Part shown: piece by piece, positions 44,505 to 53,214 of the stretch
Layout: every line of letters starts with the position of its first letter
How positions within the stretch are numbered: the first letter of the stretch is position 1
DNA from: Paraprevotella clara YIT 11840
GTDB taxonomy: Bacteria; Bacteroidota; Bacteroidia; Bacteroidales; Bacteroidaceae
Direction: 5' to 3'
DNA length: 64,000 nucleotides
NCBI RefSeq assembly: GCF_000233955.1
Contig: NZ_JH376661.1
Coordinates: forward strand, 1-64,000
The notes under the pieces: model-generated
Database searches by the model: none
The model's input: the letters and a program-made list of their open reading frames with translations, nothing else
Told to the model about the DNA's origin: nothing
Position numbers and translations under genes: made by a program

Positions 44505-45869
44505 TTATTTTTTAATGATATTTATCATCTCGTCCGGTGTCAGGAGCGACTGTTCTCCCGTCGCCATATTTTTCAGTGTGACCTTCCCCTCGTTCATTTC
44601 ATTCTCACCGACTATCGCCACGAAAGGCACCGCCTTGGCATTGGCATAGCTCATCTGTTTTTTCATCTTGGCACTGTCGGGATAAATCTCGCAACGCACT
44701 CCGGCCTGACGCGCCTGCGCCATGACGGGCAAACAATAAGCCGCCTCGGCCGCGCCGAAATTCACAAAAAGCAACTCCGTGCCCGTGACAGTCTCCTTCG
44801 GATAAAGGTCGAGTTGGTTCAGCACGTCGAAGATGCGGTCTGCCCCGAACGAGATGCCCACGCCGCTCACTCCCGGCATACCGAATATACCTGTCAGGTT
44901 ATCATAACGGCCTCCTCCGGTGATGCTGCCGATTTCCACATCCAAAGCTTTCACCTCGAAAATGCAACCGGTGTAATAGTTCAGCCCTCGGGCCAAAGTC
45001 AAATCCAGTTCCATCGCGTTCCGCAGTCCTAAAGCCGATAACGTGTCGAGCACGAACTCACATTCCGCAATGCCCTTCAAACCGGTCTCACTCTCGGCCA
45101 GGACGTCTTTCATCACGGCCAGCTTCTCCTTGTTCGTTCCGCTCAGACTGATGATGGGCTGCAAACGGGCCACGGCCTCGTCACTGAGACCGCCGGCCTT
45201 CAGTTCGGCATTCACATTGTCAAGTCCTATCTTATCCAATTTGTCGATGGCCACGGTGATGTCCACAATCTTGTCCGCCGCTCCGATCATCTCGGCAATA
45301 CCCGTCAGAATCTTGCGGTTGTTCAATTTGATGCACACCCGTATACCAAATTGGGTGAATACCGTATCCACAATCTGCATCAGTTCCACTTCGTTCAGCA
45401 AAGAATCGCTGCCCACCACGTCGGCATCGCATTGGTAAAACTCCCGGTAACGCCCCTTTTGCGGCCGGTCGGCACGCCACACAGGCTGTATCTGGTAACG
45501 CTTGAAAGGCATGGTCAGTTCGTCACGGTGCTGTACCACATAACGGGCAAAAGGTACGGTCAGGTCGTAACGCAGTCCTTTCTCACACAGACGGGCCGCC
45601 AGTTTGTTCGTGTTCGCCTCGCCCAGTTCTTCCGGCGCTATTCCGGAAAGAAAATTGCCGGAGTTCAGTATTTTGAAAAGCAGTTTATCTCCCTCCTCGC
45701 CGTATTTGCCCATCAACGTGGAGAGGTTCTCCATGGCAGGCGTCTCGATTTGCTGGAAACCATACAAAGCGTAAACGCCTCGGATGGTGTCGAATATATA
45801 ATTGCGTTTCGCCATCTCCACGGGCGAAAAATCACGTGTACCTTTAGGTATTCCGGGTTTCGTAGCCAT
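44505..45869 (-). CDS. hisS: Histidyl-tRNA synthetase
   Basis: The 454-residue class II aminoacyl-tRNA synthetase charges tRNA-His. The N terminus is [16 protein letters not shown]; motif 2 lies in [26 protein letters not shown]; the histidine-specific signatures [10 protein letters not shown] and [13 protein letters not shown] are present. The C-terminal anticodon-binding domain starts near residue 350. Length is normal. It is divergent from the coiled-coil gene at 46015 and ends in a strong terminator. Confidence 0.97.
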   Translation of the reverse strand: MATKPGIPKGTRDFSPVEMAKRNYIFDTIRGVYALYGFQQIETPAMENLSTLMGKYGEEGDKLLFKILNSGNFLSGIAPEELGEANTNKLAARLCEKGLRYDLTVPFARYVVQHRDELTMPFKRYQIQPVWRADRPQKGRYREFYQCDADVVGSDSLLNEVELMQIVDTVFTQFGIRVCIKLNNRKILTGIAEMIGAADKIVDITVAIDKLDKIGLDNVNAELKAGGLSDEAVARLQPIISLSGTNKEKLAVMKDVLAESETGLKGIAECEFVLDTLSALGLRNAMELDLTLARGLNYYTGCIFEVKALDVEIGSITGGGRYDNLTGIFGMPGVSGVGISFGADRIFDVLNQLDLYPKETVTGTELLFVNFGAAEAAYCLPVMAQARQAGVRCEIYPDSAKMKKQMSYANAKAVPFVAIVGENEMNEGKVTLKNMATGEQSLLTPDEMINIIKK

Positions 45870-45897
45870 ATTCTATATCCTTTTTATGATTCCTGCG

Positions 45898-45989
45898 CAA
45901 AATTACACTTTTTTTTCATACAACTTGTCATACGACTCGGAGATAATATGCCGGAATATAGTTTGCATCCGTTTTTATTTCTAACTTTG
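45898..45989. promoter_or_regulatory. Divergent -7 boxes for hisS and the coiled-coil gene
   Basis: On the minus strand TAATTTTG (45905 to 45898) lies 28 bases before hisS. On the plus strand TAACTTTG (45982-45989) lies 25 bases before ATG 46015, with TTTG at 45962-45965 at a short 16-base spacing. Confidence 0.5.
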
Positions 45990-46014
45990 CACGAGATTAA
46001 AAGCATTCAAGCGT

Positions 46015-48798
46015 ATGAAGTTTTTTCGAAAATCCGCCCCGGAAAAAATAGAGCAACCTGACTCGCCCGTACCGACTGTCTCCACGGACATTACGTCCAC
46101 TATAACCCCGAACCTCACCCCTGAAGAAACCGCCCGACAGTGGTTTGCCGAAAAGTTCGGTACAGACATGCCCGAAGAGGTGACGCGGATGTTCCGCCAA
46201 ATCGCACAGGCTGAAGCCAAACGGCAAAAGGCCGGCGAACAGGTGCTCGATCCCAACGAACTGAAACGCATACAAGACAGCATAAGGCTCTACAAGACCA
46301 AGCTGACCAACATTACGCAAACACTGAACGGCTTGCAAGCACAGAAAGAATGGCTGCACAAGTTCAAGGAACTGAACGCCACGTTGGAAAAGTACAGGCA
46401 AGCCTTTTTCGAAAGCAATAAGAACTACAGCGCTCATCTGAAGGAAATCAAGGAACTGGAACGCTTTGAAACCTTTGAAGCGGTACAAGGCAACTACCAG
46501 CATATCAAGGCGAAAGAAAACGTTCTCCAGTTCATACGCAAAGGCAGTGCATGGCATGCCGAGAAACTGACGGAAGCCCTATCGGCAGACAAGGAAAACC
46601 AAAAAATGGCGGAAATCGAAAACAAGAAATACCAGGAAGCATGGCACAACCTGCAACAGATACAGAAAACGCTGGCCGAAGGCTACCGTCTGCAAGCCGC
46701 CTTACGGTTCCACGAAGCTGACCTGAAAGAACTATCCGACTACAAAGAACGAATCGAACAAGCACTCTCCACTGTACAAAAACAAGGCAAGGAAACAGTG
46801 GAAGAACTTAAAAAGAACAAAGAACAAGCGGCACAGCAACAACAGCAGTTGCAGAACTTGGAATCGCAACAATACATGTTGGAAAGGGGGGAGGCCATAC
46901 AGACGCGCCTAAATTTCCTGCAATCCCGTAAAAAACGCAAAGAACAGTTGCAAGCGGTGCTCGAAAGGACACTCAGGAAACAGCACGAACAAGACGAAAA
47001 GCTGAACAAGCTGTTTCTCTCCTCACAAGGCATCGACGCACAAATCAACACGTTGCAAAGCGAACTGCAAGTACACCAGAAAAGTATCGTGGGCATGAAC
47101 AGCTATAACCTACAGCAACGGGCCATGGACCTGAAAAGCAAAAAGGAAATGCTGACGAACGCCACGCGGCTGTGGAAACAGATTGCGGAAGGATACAACC
47201 GCGTAGACGAGAAAAGCCAGGAAATCATGCGCATGCGCCATCATAATGATGCCCTGAAAGCGCAAATAGCCAAACTGGAACCGGAAACGGCCGGACTTCA
47301 AAGGCAATGCGAGGAACTGAAATACGCCTATACCCTCAGCAAAAGCCAAGATGTCATGCAACTGCGGAAGGATTTGCAGGAGGGGGTCAGTTGCAGTGTA
47401 TGCGGCGCGACTCACCATCCCTACCATTCCGACACGCTCCTGGAACAAAGCAAACTCATCGGAGAAATCAAAATCGAATTCGAACAAGCTGCCACGGAAC
47501 TGAAACACAAACAATCCCTCTTGGACGAGCTGAGAAGAGAGCAAGCCGTAGAGGAAGGGCGCATCGAAATGTGCCATCAGGCTTTGGAGACTTACAAACA
47601 GATATTACAGGATCACGTGGCGCACTGGGAAGACTTCGTTGCCCTGGACCGTTCCTTCAAAGACTGTTCCGCCAGTACGAACTTCGAGGGGCGACGCATC
47701 ATGTTGCAACAGCTCATGGAAAAGACGGGAGTGGATGCCGAGGACGCCCAGAAAGAACTGGACACGTTCAATTACCACCAGTCCAACATCAACGCCCTCA
47801 ACGAAAAAATCGCCCTGAAAGAACAGGAAAAGGACGAAATCGCCGTACGGCTGAATGAAGTGAACACGGGCTGCCAAGTCGTGGCCTACCGGGTGGAACA
47901 ACTGCAACAATCCCTGTCGCGCACCAACGGCCAGTACAGCGAGCTGTTCGAGGAAATCGACAAGATGATGGCCATCTCCAACTGGTATAAAGTATGGACG
48001 GAAAACCCCGAGAACCTGAGAATTTATATCCAACAGCAGATGGAACGCTGGTTCAGCCTGAAAAAAGACATGGCCGAAACCAAAAACGAGACCATCCGCC
48101 TGCAAACCTTGCAGGAAACGACGGACCGGTACATACAGGCTTTGTGCAAACAACGGGACTTCATCAACGGAAAAATAGAACGGATGTCGGAATACCGGAA
48201 CCAAATACACGAACAATTATACAAGATGTTCCGGGAAGGCGACGTAGAAGACTACAACAAAACGGTATTCGACACTTTATGTTCCTTGGAAGAACAAAAG
48301 GAAGAGGCCCGGCACAAAGCGGACGAAACACATGCCCAGGCAGCCCGACACCAAGGTTACAACCAACGTATGAACGACACAGCTCAGGAACTCGAAACGC
48401 AAATCGCCCAAGAGCGTTCGGAACTGGATATTTGGATCAGGAAATACAATGCCCTGCATTCTCCCGTGCAGTTCTCCGAACTGGAACAGACATTCAACTG
48501 CACGACCGACTGGAATGCCCTGAGGCAGGAAATCAGAACCCTCACGCTGCAAAACATGCTGGCCGAAGCACGGGCCGACGAAGCCCGTCTGGCTCTGGCC
48601 GCCCATCAAGTGAACGCCCTTTCGCAAGGACAGGACAAGGAAGACCGCACAGCGGCGCTGAACACTGAAATAGCACGGTTGGAAAGCGAACAAGACAATA
48701 TTCTGGTACAAATAGCCGGATGCCAGGCCAAACTGGAAGCCCATGAAACCGGATTGCGGAAGCTGGCGGCCGGACAGGATTCCTCTATCATCTCATAA
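46015..48798 (+). CDS. Long coiled-coil protein with a Rad50/SbcC-type zinc hook, no ATPase head seen
   Basis: The 927-residue protein is almost wholly coiled coil from about 70 to 910, very rich in Gln, Glu and Lys. Near its exact centre it has SCSVCGATHHP (C460 and C463), the CxxCGxxxHP zinc hook by which Rad50/SbcC molecules dimerise. Yet no Walker A (GxxxxGKS/T) is visible in the N-terminal part, which instead begins with about 40 Pro/Thr-rich residues, and no ABC signature or Walker B is visible at the C terminus (ends LRKLAAGQDSSIIS). So it looks like a hook without heads. It has its own promoter and an amidase gene 5 bases downstream. The role is unknown; DNA tethering or cell-envelope scaffolding are guesses. 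Confidence 0.75.
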   Translation: MKFFRKSAPEKIEQPDSPVPTVSTDITSTITPNLTPEETARQWFAEKFGTDMPEEVTRMFRQIAQAEAKRQKAGEQVLDPNELKRIQDSIRLYKTKLTNITQTLNGLQAQKEWLHKFKELNATLEKYRQAFFESNKNYSAHLKEIKELERFETFEAVQGNYQHIKAKENVLQFIRKGSAWHAEKLTEALSADKENQKMAEIENKKYQEAWHNLQQIQKTLAEGYRLQAALRFHEADLKELSDYKERIEQALSTVQKQGKETVEELKKNKEQAAQQQQQLQNLESQQYMLERGEAIQTRLNFLQSRKKRKEQLQAVLERTLRKQHEQDEKLNKLFLSSQGIDAQINTLQSELQVHQKSIVGMNSYNLQQRAMDLKSKKEMLTNATRLWKQIAEGYNRVDEKSQEIMRMRHHNDALKAQIAKLEPETAGLQRQCEELKYAYTLSKSQDVMQLRKDLQEGVSCSVCGATHHPYHSDTLLEQSKLIGEIKIEFEQAATELKHKQSLLDELRREQAVEEGRIEMCHQALETYKQILQDHVAHWEDFVALDRSFKDCSASTNFEGRRIMLQQLMEKTGVDAEDAQKELDTFNYHQSNINALNEKIALKEQEKDEIAVRLNEVNTGCQVVAYRVEQLQQSLSRTNGQYSELFEEIDKMMAISNWYKVWTENPENLRIYIQQQMERWFSLKKDMAETKNETIRLQTLQETTDRYIQALCKQRDFINGKIERMSEYRNQIHEQLYKMFREGDVEDYNKTVFDTLCSLEEQKEEARHKADETHAQAARHQGYNQRMNDTAQELETQIAQERSELDIWIRKYNALHSPVQFSELEQTFNCTTDWNALRQEIRTLTLQNMLAEARADEARLALAAHQVNALSQGQDKEDRTAALNTEIARLESEQDNILVQIAGCQAKLEAHETGLRKLAAGQDSSIIS

Positions 48799-48803
48799 AG
48801 CGC

Positions 48804-49445
48804 ATGTCACACTTATCCTTTCTTAAATTATGGCCGCTCCTGCTCATCGTCCTGCTCGTCGCGACAGGGTGCCGCTCCTCTCGTTCGCTGCGTGGGGAAC
48901 GCTTCGTTTTGGTCGTCGATGCCGGACATGGCGGAAACGACCAAGGGGCCTCCGGGCGACGCTCGCTCGAAAAGGAAGTCAATTTAAAAGTAGCCCGACG
49001 CGTCTGCAAACTGATTCGCAAACAATGTCGCGACGTGGAAGTCATACAAACCCGCCCCGACGACGAGTTCATCAGTCTCAACGACCGGGCAGGCATGGCC
49101 AACTTCTACCGGGCGGATTTGTTTATCTCCATTCATTCCAATTCGGCCCGGGGATGGGCAGAAGGGACGGAAACGTTCATTCATCCTTCGGCACGCGGAA
49201 GTCGTAGCGAACGGATGGCTCGCCTTATCGAACAAGAGTATGTGAAAGCAGGACGGGAGAGCCGAGGCGTGAAAACGGCCAACTTCGCCGTATTGCGCAA
49301 TACGCGCATGCCGGCCGTATTGACAGAAATAGGATTCATATCCAACCGCAGCGAAGAACGGTTCATGAACTCCCGTAAAGGCCAGAAACGTCTGGCACGC
49401 AGCATCAGCAACGCTTTCATCCGTTATCGGCGAAGCGTTCCATAA
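48804..49445 (+). CDS. N-acetylmuramoyl-L-alanine amidase, lipoprotein
   Basis: The 213-residue peptidoglycan amidase (Amidase_3 family) cuts the bond between MurNAc and L-Ala. It has an N-terminal signal with lipobox-like VATGC (about 20-24), then VVDAGHGGNDQGA with a zinc His, EKEVNLKVA with the zinc Glu, SIHSNS with a second His, and LTEIGFISN with the catalytic Glu. Length is that of a bare catalytic domain plus anchor. The start is 5 bases after the coiled-coil gene's stop, so the two are probably co-expressed. It likely acts in cell separation or wall turnover. Confidence 0.92.
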   Translation: MSHLSFLKLWPLLLIVLLVATGCRSSRSLRGERFVLVVDAGHGGNDQGASGRRSLEKEVNLKVARRVCKLIRKQCRDVEVIQTRPDDEFISLNDRAGMANFYRADLFISIHSNSARGWAEGTETFIHPSARGSRSERMARLIEQEYVKAGRESRGVKTANFAVLRNTRMPAVLTEIGFISNRSEERFMNSRKGQKRLARSISNAFIRYRRSVP

Positions 49446-49498
49446 TCTTCCGGCTACAAGCTATACATTATATAATAAGGTAAAAAGATTCTATTAAG

Positions 49499-50659
49499 AT
49501 GAAGAAAAGTTTAATCGCCCTGGCGTTCGGTACGTTCGCCCTGGGCATGGCAGAATTCGTCATGATGAGCATTCTGCCCTACGTGGCCCAGTCCATGCAA
49601 TGCAGCATCCCCGAAGCCGGACATCTCATCTCGGCCTACGCCATCGGTGTTTGCGTGGGTGCCCCCTCTGTGGTATTAGTAGCCCGTAAACGCCCGCTCC
49701 ATCAAATCCTGCTGGGCCTCATCGTGATTTATCTGACGGGCAACCTTCTGATGGCTTCTTGCTCAGACCTCCATCTTGGCGTGCTCTTCCGGTTCATCTC
49801 CGGTTTGCCGCATGGGGCATATTTCGGTGTAGGCTCCATCGTAGCCGACCGGCTGGCTCCTCGCGGCAAGAGTACTTCGGCCATCGCCATCATGTGCTCG
49901 GGCATGACCGTAGCCAACCTCATCGGCATCCCGGCAGGAACGTGGTTGAGCGACATGGTTTCCTGGCGCGTGATTTTCCTGTTCAACGGAGCATGGGGCA
50001 TCCTCACCTTCATCCTGCTCTACCGTCTGGTTCCGCGAATGGAACCTCTTCCGAACACAGGACTGAAAGGGCAGTTCCGCTTCCTGAAAAGTGCGGCACC
50101 CTGGCTCATCATGGCTACGACCACTTTCGGGAATGGAGGTATCTTCTGCTGGTACAGCTATATCAGCCCGCTCATGAACCGGATTGCGGGATTCGCCCCT
50201 TCCGAGATCACCATGCTTATGGTATTGGCCGGAGGCAGCATGTGCGTGGGAAACCTGTTGGGCGGCAAGCTGGCCGACCGCTATACGCCGGGCAAAACCA
50301 TATTGGGCGTACAGGCAGTCATGATTTTCGGACTGCTCACCACTTTTTTCCTCGCGTCCTATCCGGGCATTGCCGTACTGATGCTGTGCGTCTGCACGGC
50401 TTGCCTGTTCGGAGTGTCTGCACCGCAGCAACTGCTGCTGTTGCGTTTTTCCAAAGGCGGGGAAATGATGGGGGCGGCCTTGGTACAGGTAGCCTTCAAT
50501 TTAGGTAACGCCGTAGGGGCGTACTGTGGCGGACTTCCCATCACATACGGCCTGCCTTACAATTACCCAGCCCTGGTCGGCGCCGGTTTTGTAGTTATCG
50601 GCGTGGTTTCCACCGCCACGTTCTGCAAGAAATATCAAACGGCAAACGCTGGTATCTAA
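49499..50659 (+). CDS. MFS transporter, AraJ/YdhP-like sugar or drug efflux type
   Basis: The 386-residue inner-membrane protein has about 12 hydrophobic segments. MKKSLIALAFGTFALGMAEFVMMSILPYVA opens the first segment in the style of DHA1 (AraJ, YdhP, SotB) exporters, and the loop between segments 2 and 3 holds VARKRPLHQ. The substrate is unknown; relatives export arabinose, other sugars or drugs. It starts 53 bases after the amidase gene. No clear promoter or terminator is seen. It converges with recQ after 29 bases. Confidence 0.85.
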   Translation: MKKSLIALAFGTFALGMAEFVMMSILPYVAQSMQCSIPEAGHLISAYAIGVCVGAPSVVLVARKRPLHQILLGLIVIYLTGNLLMASCSDLHLGVLFRFISGLPHGAYFGVGSIVADRLAPRGKSTSAIAIMCSGMTVANLIGIPAGTWLSDMVSWRVIFLFNGAWGILTFILLYRLVPRMEPLPNTGLKGQFRFLKSAAPWLIMATTTFGNGGIFCWYSYISPLMNRIAGFAPSEITMLMVLAGGSMCVGNLLGGKLADRYTPGKTILGVQAVMIFGLLTTFFLASYPGIAVLMLCVCTACLFGVSAPQQLLLLRFSKGGEMMGAALVQVAFNLGNAVGAYCGGLPITYGLPYNYPALVGAGFVVIGVVSTATFCKKYQTANAGI

Positions 50660-50688
50660 TTATACCAGCCTATCGAACAGTACGGGAA

Positions 50689-52515
50689 TCACTTGAAACG
50701 GCGAATCACTTCCACAAAGTCTTTCCCGTACTTTTCTTTTTTAAACTCACCGATGCCGCTGACCGTACCGAATGCCTCCACCGTTTGCGGACGAGCCTCA
50801 CAAAGATTCTGCAACACCTTGTCGGACATGACGATATAGGGCGGAAAACCTTGTGCATCGGCCAAACGTTTGCGTAAAGCCCGCAAAGCCTCGAACAGTT
50901 CTTGGCTGTCTGCCGCCAACGGAGCCGCTGCCGGACGACCGCCCGTAAACAAAACGGGAGCCGCAACCGGACGAAGGGATTTGCGTCCGCGCTTCTGTGG
51001 CTTCTCCTCCCTGCGGATAACGGCCAATTCCACTTTCCTACCTTTATATAAGACCTGCCTGCCGCTTTCGGTCAACTTCAGGTGGTTACCTTCTTCGTAA
51101 GCTATCTCGAACAGACCGTTCTGCAACATCTGCATCAGGTAGTCCTGCCAATCGCGCGGCGGCACATCGCGCCCCACCCCGAAAGTCTTCAGCGTTTCAA
51201 AATGGCCCTTCGTCACCTCCGGACTGAAATTGCCGCGCAGGATGTCCGTAAGCGTCCGGGCACTGACCTGCTCATCCGCCCGCACGATGGCACTCAAGGC
51301 TTTCTGGGCCAATATCGTACCGTCGAACCGTTGCGGAGGGTTCTTACACACATCGCAATTTCCGCAATCCCCGTCGGTATGTTCCCCGAAATAATTCAGC
51401 AAGATGCGACGACGGCACACGTCGGATTCCGCATATTCCTGCATCCGGCGCAGCTTCTCCATGTTGATTTCCCGCTGTCCGCTCTCTTGGGCAAACTTGG
51501 ACAACTGCACCAAATCGCCCAATGAATAAAACAATACCGTTTCCGCCGGAAGACCGTCGCGACCGGCACGTCCGATTTCCTGGTAAAATCCTTCGATGCT
51601 TTTCGGCAAATTATAATGAATCACAAAACGGACATTGGATTTGTCTATGCCCATACCGAACGCCACCGTAGCACACACCACCTGCACACGGTCGTGGATA
51701 AAATCATCCTGTGCCCTCTCGCGCTCCTCAGTCGGAAGCCCGGCATGGTAGGCCACGGCTGCTATATCATGCCCACGAAGCATCTCCGCCACGCTTTCGG
51801 TGGTCTTCTTGCTCAGGCAATATATGATTCCGCAATCGTCGGGATGCCGGGCGATAAGTTCCAATATGGCACGGTCCTTGTCTTTCTTTTGATACCCGCG
51901 TTTCACGTCAAGACTGAGGTTCGGACGGTCGAAAGAAGAAATGAACACGACCGGATCGGACAAAGCCAACTGCTTCTGTATATCCTCCCGAGTCAAACGG
52001 TCGGCCGTAGCGGTCAATGCCACGATCGGCACATCGGGAAACGTCTGCCTCAACAATCCCAGTTGGGCATACTCCGGCCGGAAATCATGCCCCCATTGCG
52101 AGATACAGTGCGCTTCGTCCACTGCAAACAAGGATACTTTCATGTCCCTTATCAGATAAGGAAGCTCCAACATCAGGCGTTCGGGCGAAATATACAACAG
52201 TTTCAACTCCCCTCTCAGACAGGCCGCACGCACCCTGGCACTCTCTGCCTCGTCATTCATGCTGTTCAGTGCCGCCGCCGGCACTCCATTGGCCCGCAGT
52301 CCCTCCACTTGGTCTTTCATCAAGGATATCAAAGGAGATATCACGACTGTCGTCCCTTCCCTCATCAACGCAGGAACCTGATAACACAAGCTCTTCCCGC
52401 CACCGGTAGGCATGAGCACCACGACATCATGTCCGGCCAGAATATTCCCGATGATGTCCTCCTGTAAAGGACGGAAGGAGTCAAAGCCAAAATACCGTTT
52501 TAATATATTCTGCAT
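50689..52515 (-). CDS. recQ: ATP-dependent DNA helicase RecQ
   Basis: The 608-residue 3'-5' helicase acts in recombination and replication repair. The N-terminal FGFDSFRPLQEDII motif 0, Walker A PTGGGKS (K41), DEAHCISQWGHDFRPEY (D133-H136), the second RecA domain ending GRAGRDG, the zinc-binding cysteines (CRRRILLNYFGE...CGNCDVCKNP), a winged helix and the C-terminal HRDC domain (about 525-600) are all present. Length is normal. A -7 box lies at 52549-52556. Confidence 0.97.
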   Translation of the reverse strand: MQNILKRYFGFDSFRPLQEDIIGNILAGHDVVVLMPTGGGKSLCYQVPALMREGTTVVISPLISLMKDQVEGLRANGVPAAALNSMNDEAESARVRAACLRGELKLLYISPERLMLELPYLIRDMKVSLFAVDEAHCISQWGHDFRPEYAQLGLLRQTFPDVPIVALTATADRLTREDIQKQLALSDPVVFISSFDRPNLSLDVKRGYQKKDKDRAILELIARHPDDCGIIYCLSKKTTESVAEMLRGHDIAAVAYHAGLPTEERERAQDDFIHDRVQVVCATVAFGMGIDKSNVRFVIHYNLPKSIEGFYQEIGRAGRDGLPAETVLFYSLGDLVQLSKFAQESGQREINMEKLRRMQEYAESDVCRRRILLNYFGEHTDGDCGNCDVCKNPPQRFDGTILAQKALSAIVRADEQVSARTLTDILRGNFSPEVTKGHFETLKTFGVGRDVPPRDWQDYLMQMLQNGLFEIAYEEGNHLKLTESGRQVLYKGRKVELAVIRREEKPQKRGRKSLRPVAAPVLFTGGRPAAAPLAADSQELFEALRALRKRLADAQGFPPYIVMSDKVLQNLCEARPQTVEAFGTVSGIGEFKKEKYGKDFVEVIRRFK

Positions 52516-52548
52516 AATTATTCACTACCTATTTTGTGAAAAACACCA

Positions 52549-52556
52549 CAAAGATA
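52549..52556 (-). promoter_or_regulatory. -7 box (TATCTTTG) for recQ
   Basis: On the minus strand TATCTTTG (52556 to 52549) lies 33 bases before the recQ start codon. A second match, TACATTTG, is at 52630 to 52623. The region also has a palindrome CTTGTACAAG (52588-52597) of unknown use. Confidence 0.5.
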
Positions 52557-52707
52557 CGTCTTTTTTGCATCTTTTAATTGAATAGGCTTGTACAAGAAAT
52601 AAAAAAACGCGATTTTTGCATACAAATGTACAATCAATAAAGAATAATCATATCCGACGAAGGGGCAAAAGAAGGGCTGATTATTTTTAATAAAAACAAT
52701 CCGAAGT

Positions 52708-53145
52708 ATGGGAAAGTATAATTTAACAGAAAAGAAAGAGAAGAATGCTGCCTATCGTTCGCTGGTAAGAGCCGAACTGGTAGACGAGTTGTATGAGAAA
52801 ATCCTGAAAGTGTTCGTGGTGGACAAGAAGTATCGCGACCCAAGTTATTCTGCCAAGAAACTGGCCGAAGAGTTGAATACCAACACACGTTACATCAGTG
52901 CCGTGGTCAATATCCGCTTCCATCAGAATTACTCCAGCCTGGTCAATGAGTACCGCATCAAAGATGCCCAGTATCTCCTGACGGACAAAAGATACATGGA
53001 CAAGACGATGGAGGAAATTTCAGCTATGGTGGGATTTGCCAACCGTCAGTCTTTCTACGCAGCATTTTATAAAATCTTAGGTGTCACTCCGCGCGGTTAC
53101 CGCATGGAACATCTCGCCAAAGAAAAGGAAACGGCCAAGGCTTGA
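52708..53145 (+). CDS. AraC-type helix-turn-helix protein, DNA-binding domain only
   Basis: The 145-residue protein consists of little more than an AraC double HTH: first HTH around SAKKLAEELNTNTRYISAVVN (about 48-68), second around MEEISAMVGFANRQSFYAAFYKILGVTPRGYR (about 100-131). It lacks the effector domain of full AraC proteins. Similar stand-alone proteins occur widely in Bacteroidales. The target genes are unknown. It ends at its own terminator, so it is probably monocistronic. Confidence 0.85.
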   Translation: MGKYNLTEKKEKNAAYRSLVRAELVDELYEKILKVFVVDKKYRDPSYSAKKLAEELNTNTRYISAVVNIRFHQNYSSLVNEYRIKDAQYLLTDKRYMDKTMEEISAMVGFANRQSFYAAFYKILGVTPRGYRMEHLAKEKETAKA

Positions 53146-53165
53146 CCAAACATGAACCAAATATG

Positions 53166-53199
53166 AAGGGATACATCTATCGGATATATCCCTTTTTTT
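53166..53199 (+). terminator. Terminator after the HTH gene
   Basis: Arms AAGGGATA (53166-53173) and TATCCCTT (53187-53194) pair perfectly and are followed by a T-run, a textbook Rho-independent terminator. It ends 16 bases before the DPP III start. Confidence 0.85.
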
Positions 53200-53214
53200 C
53201 ATTCATATACTCAC

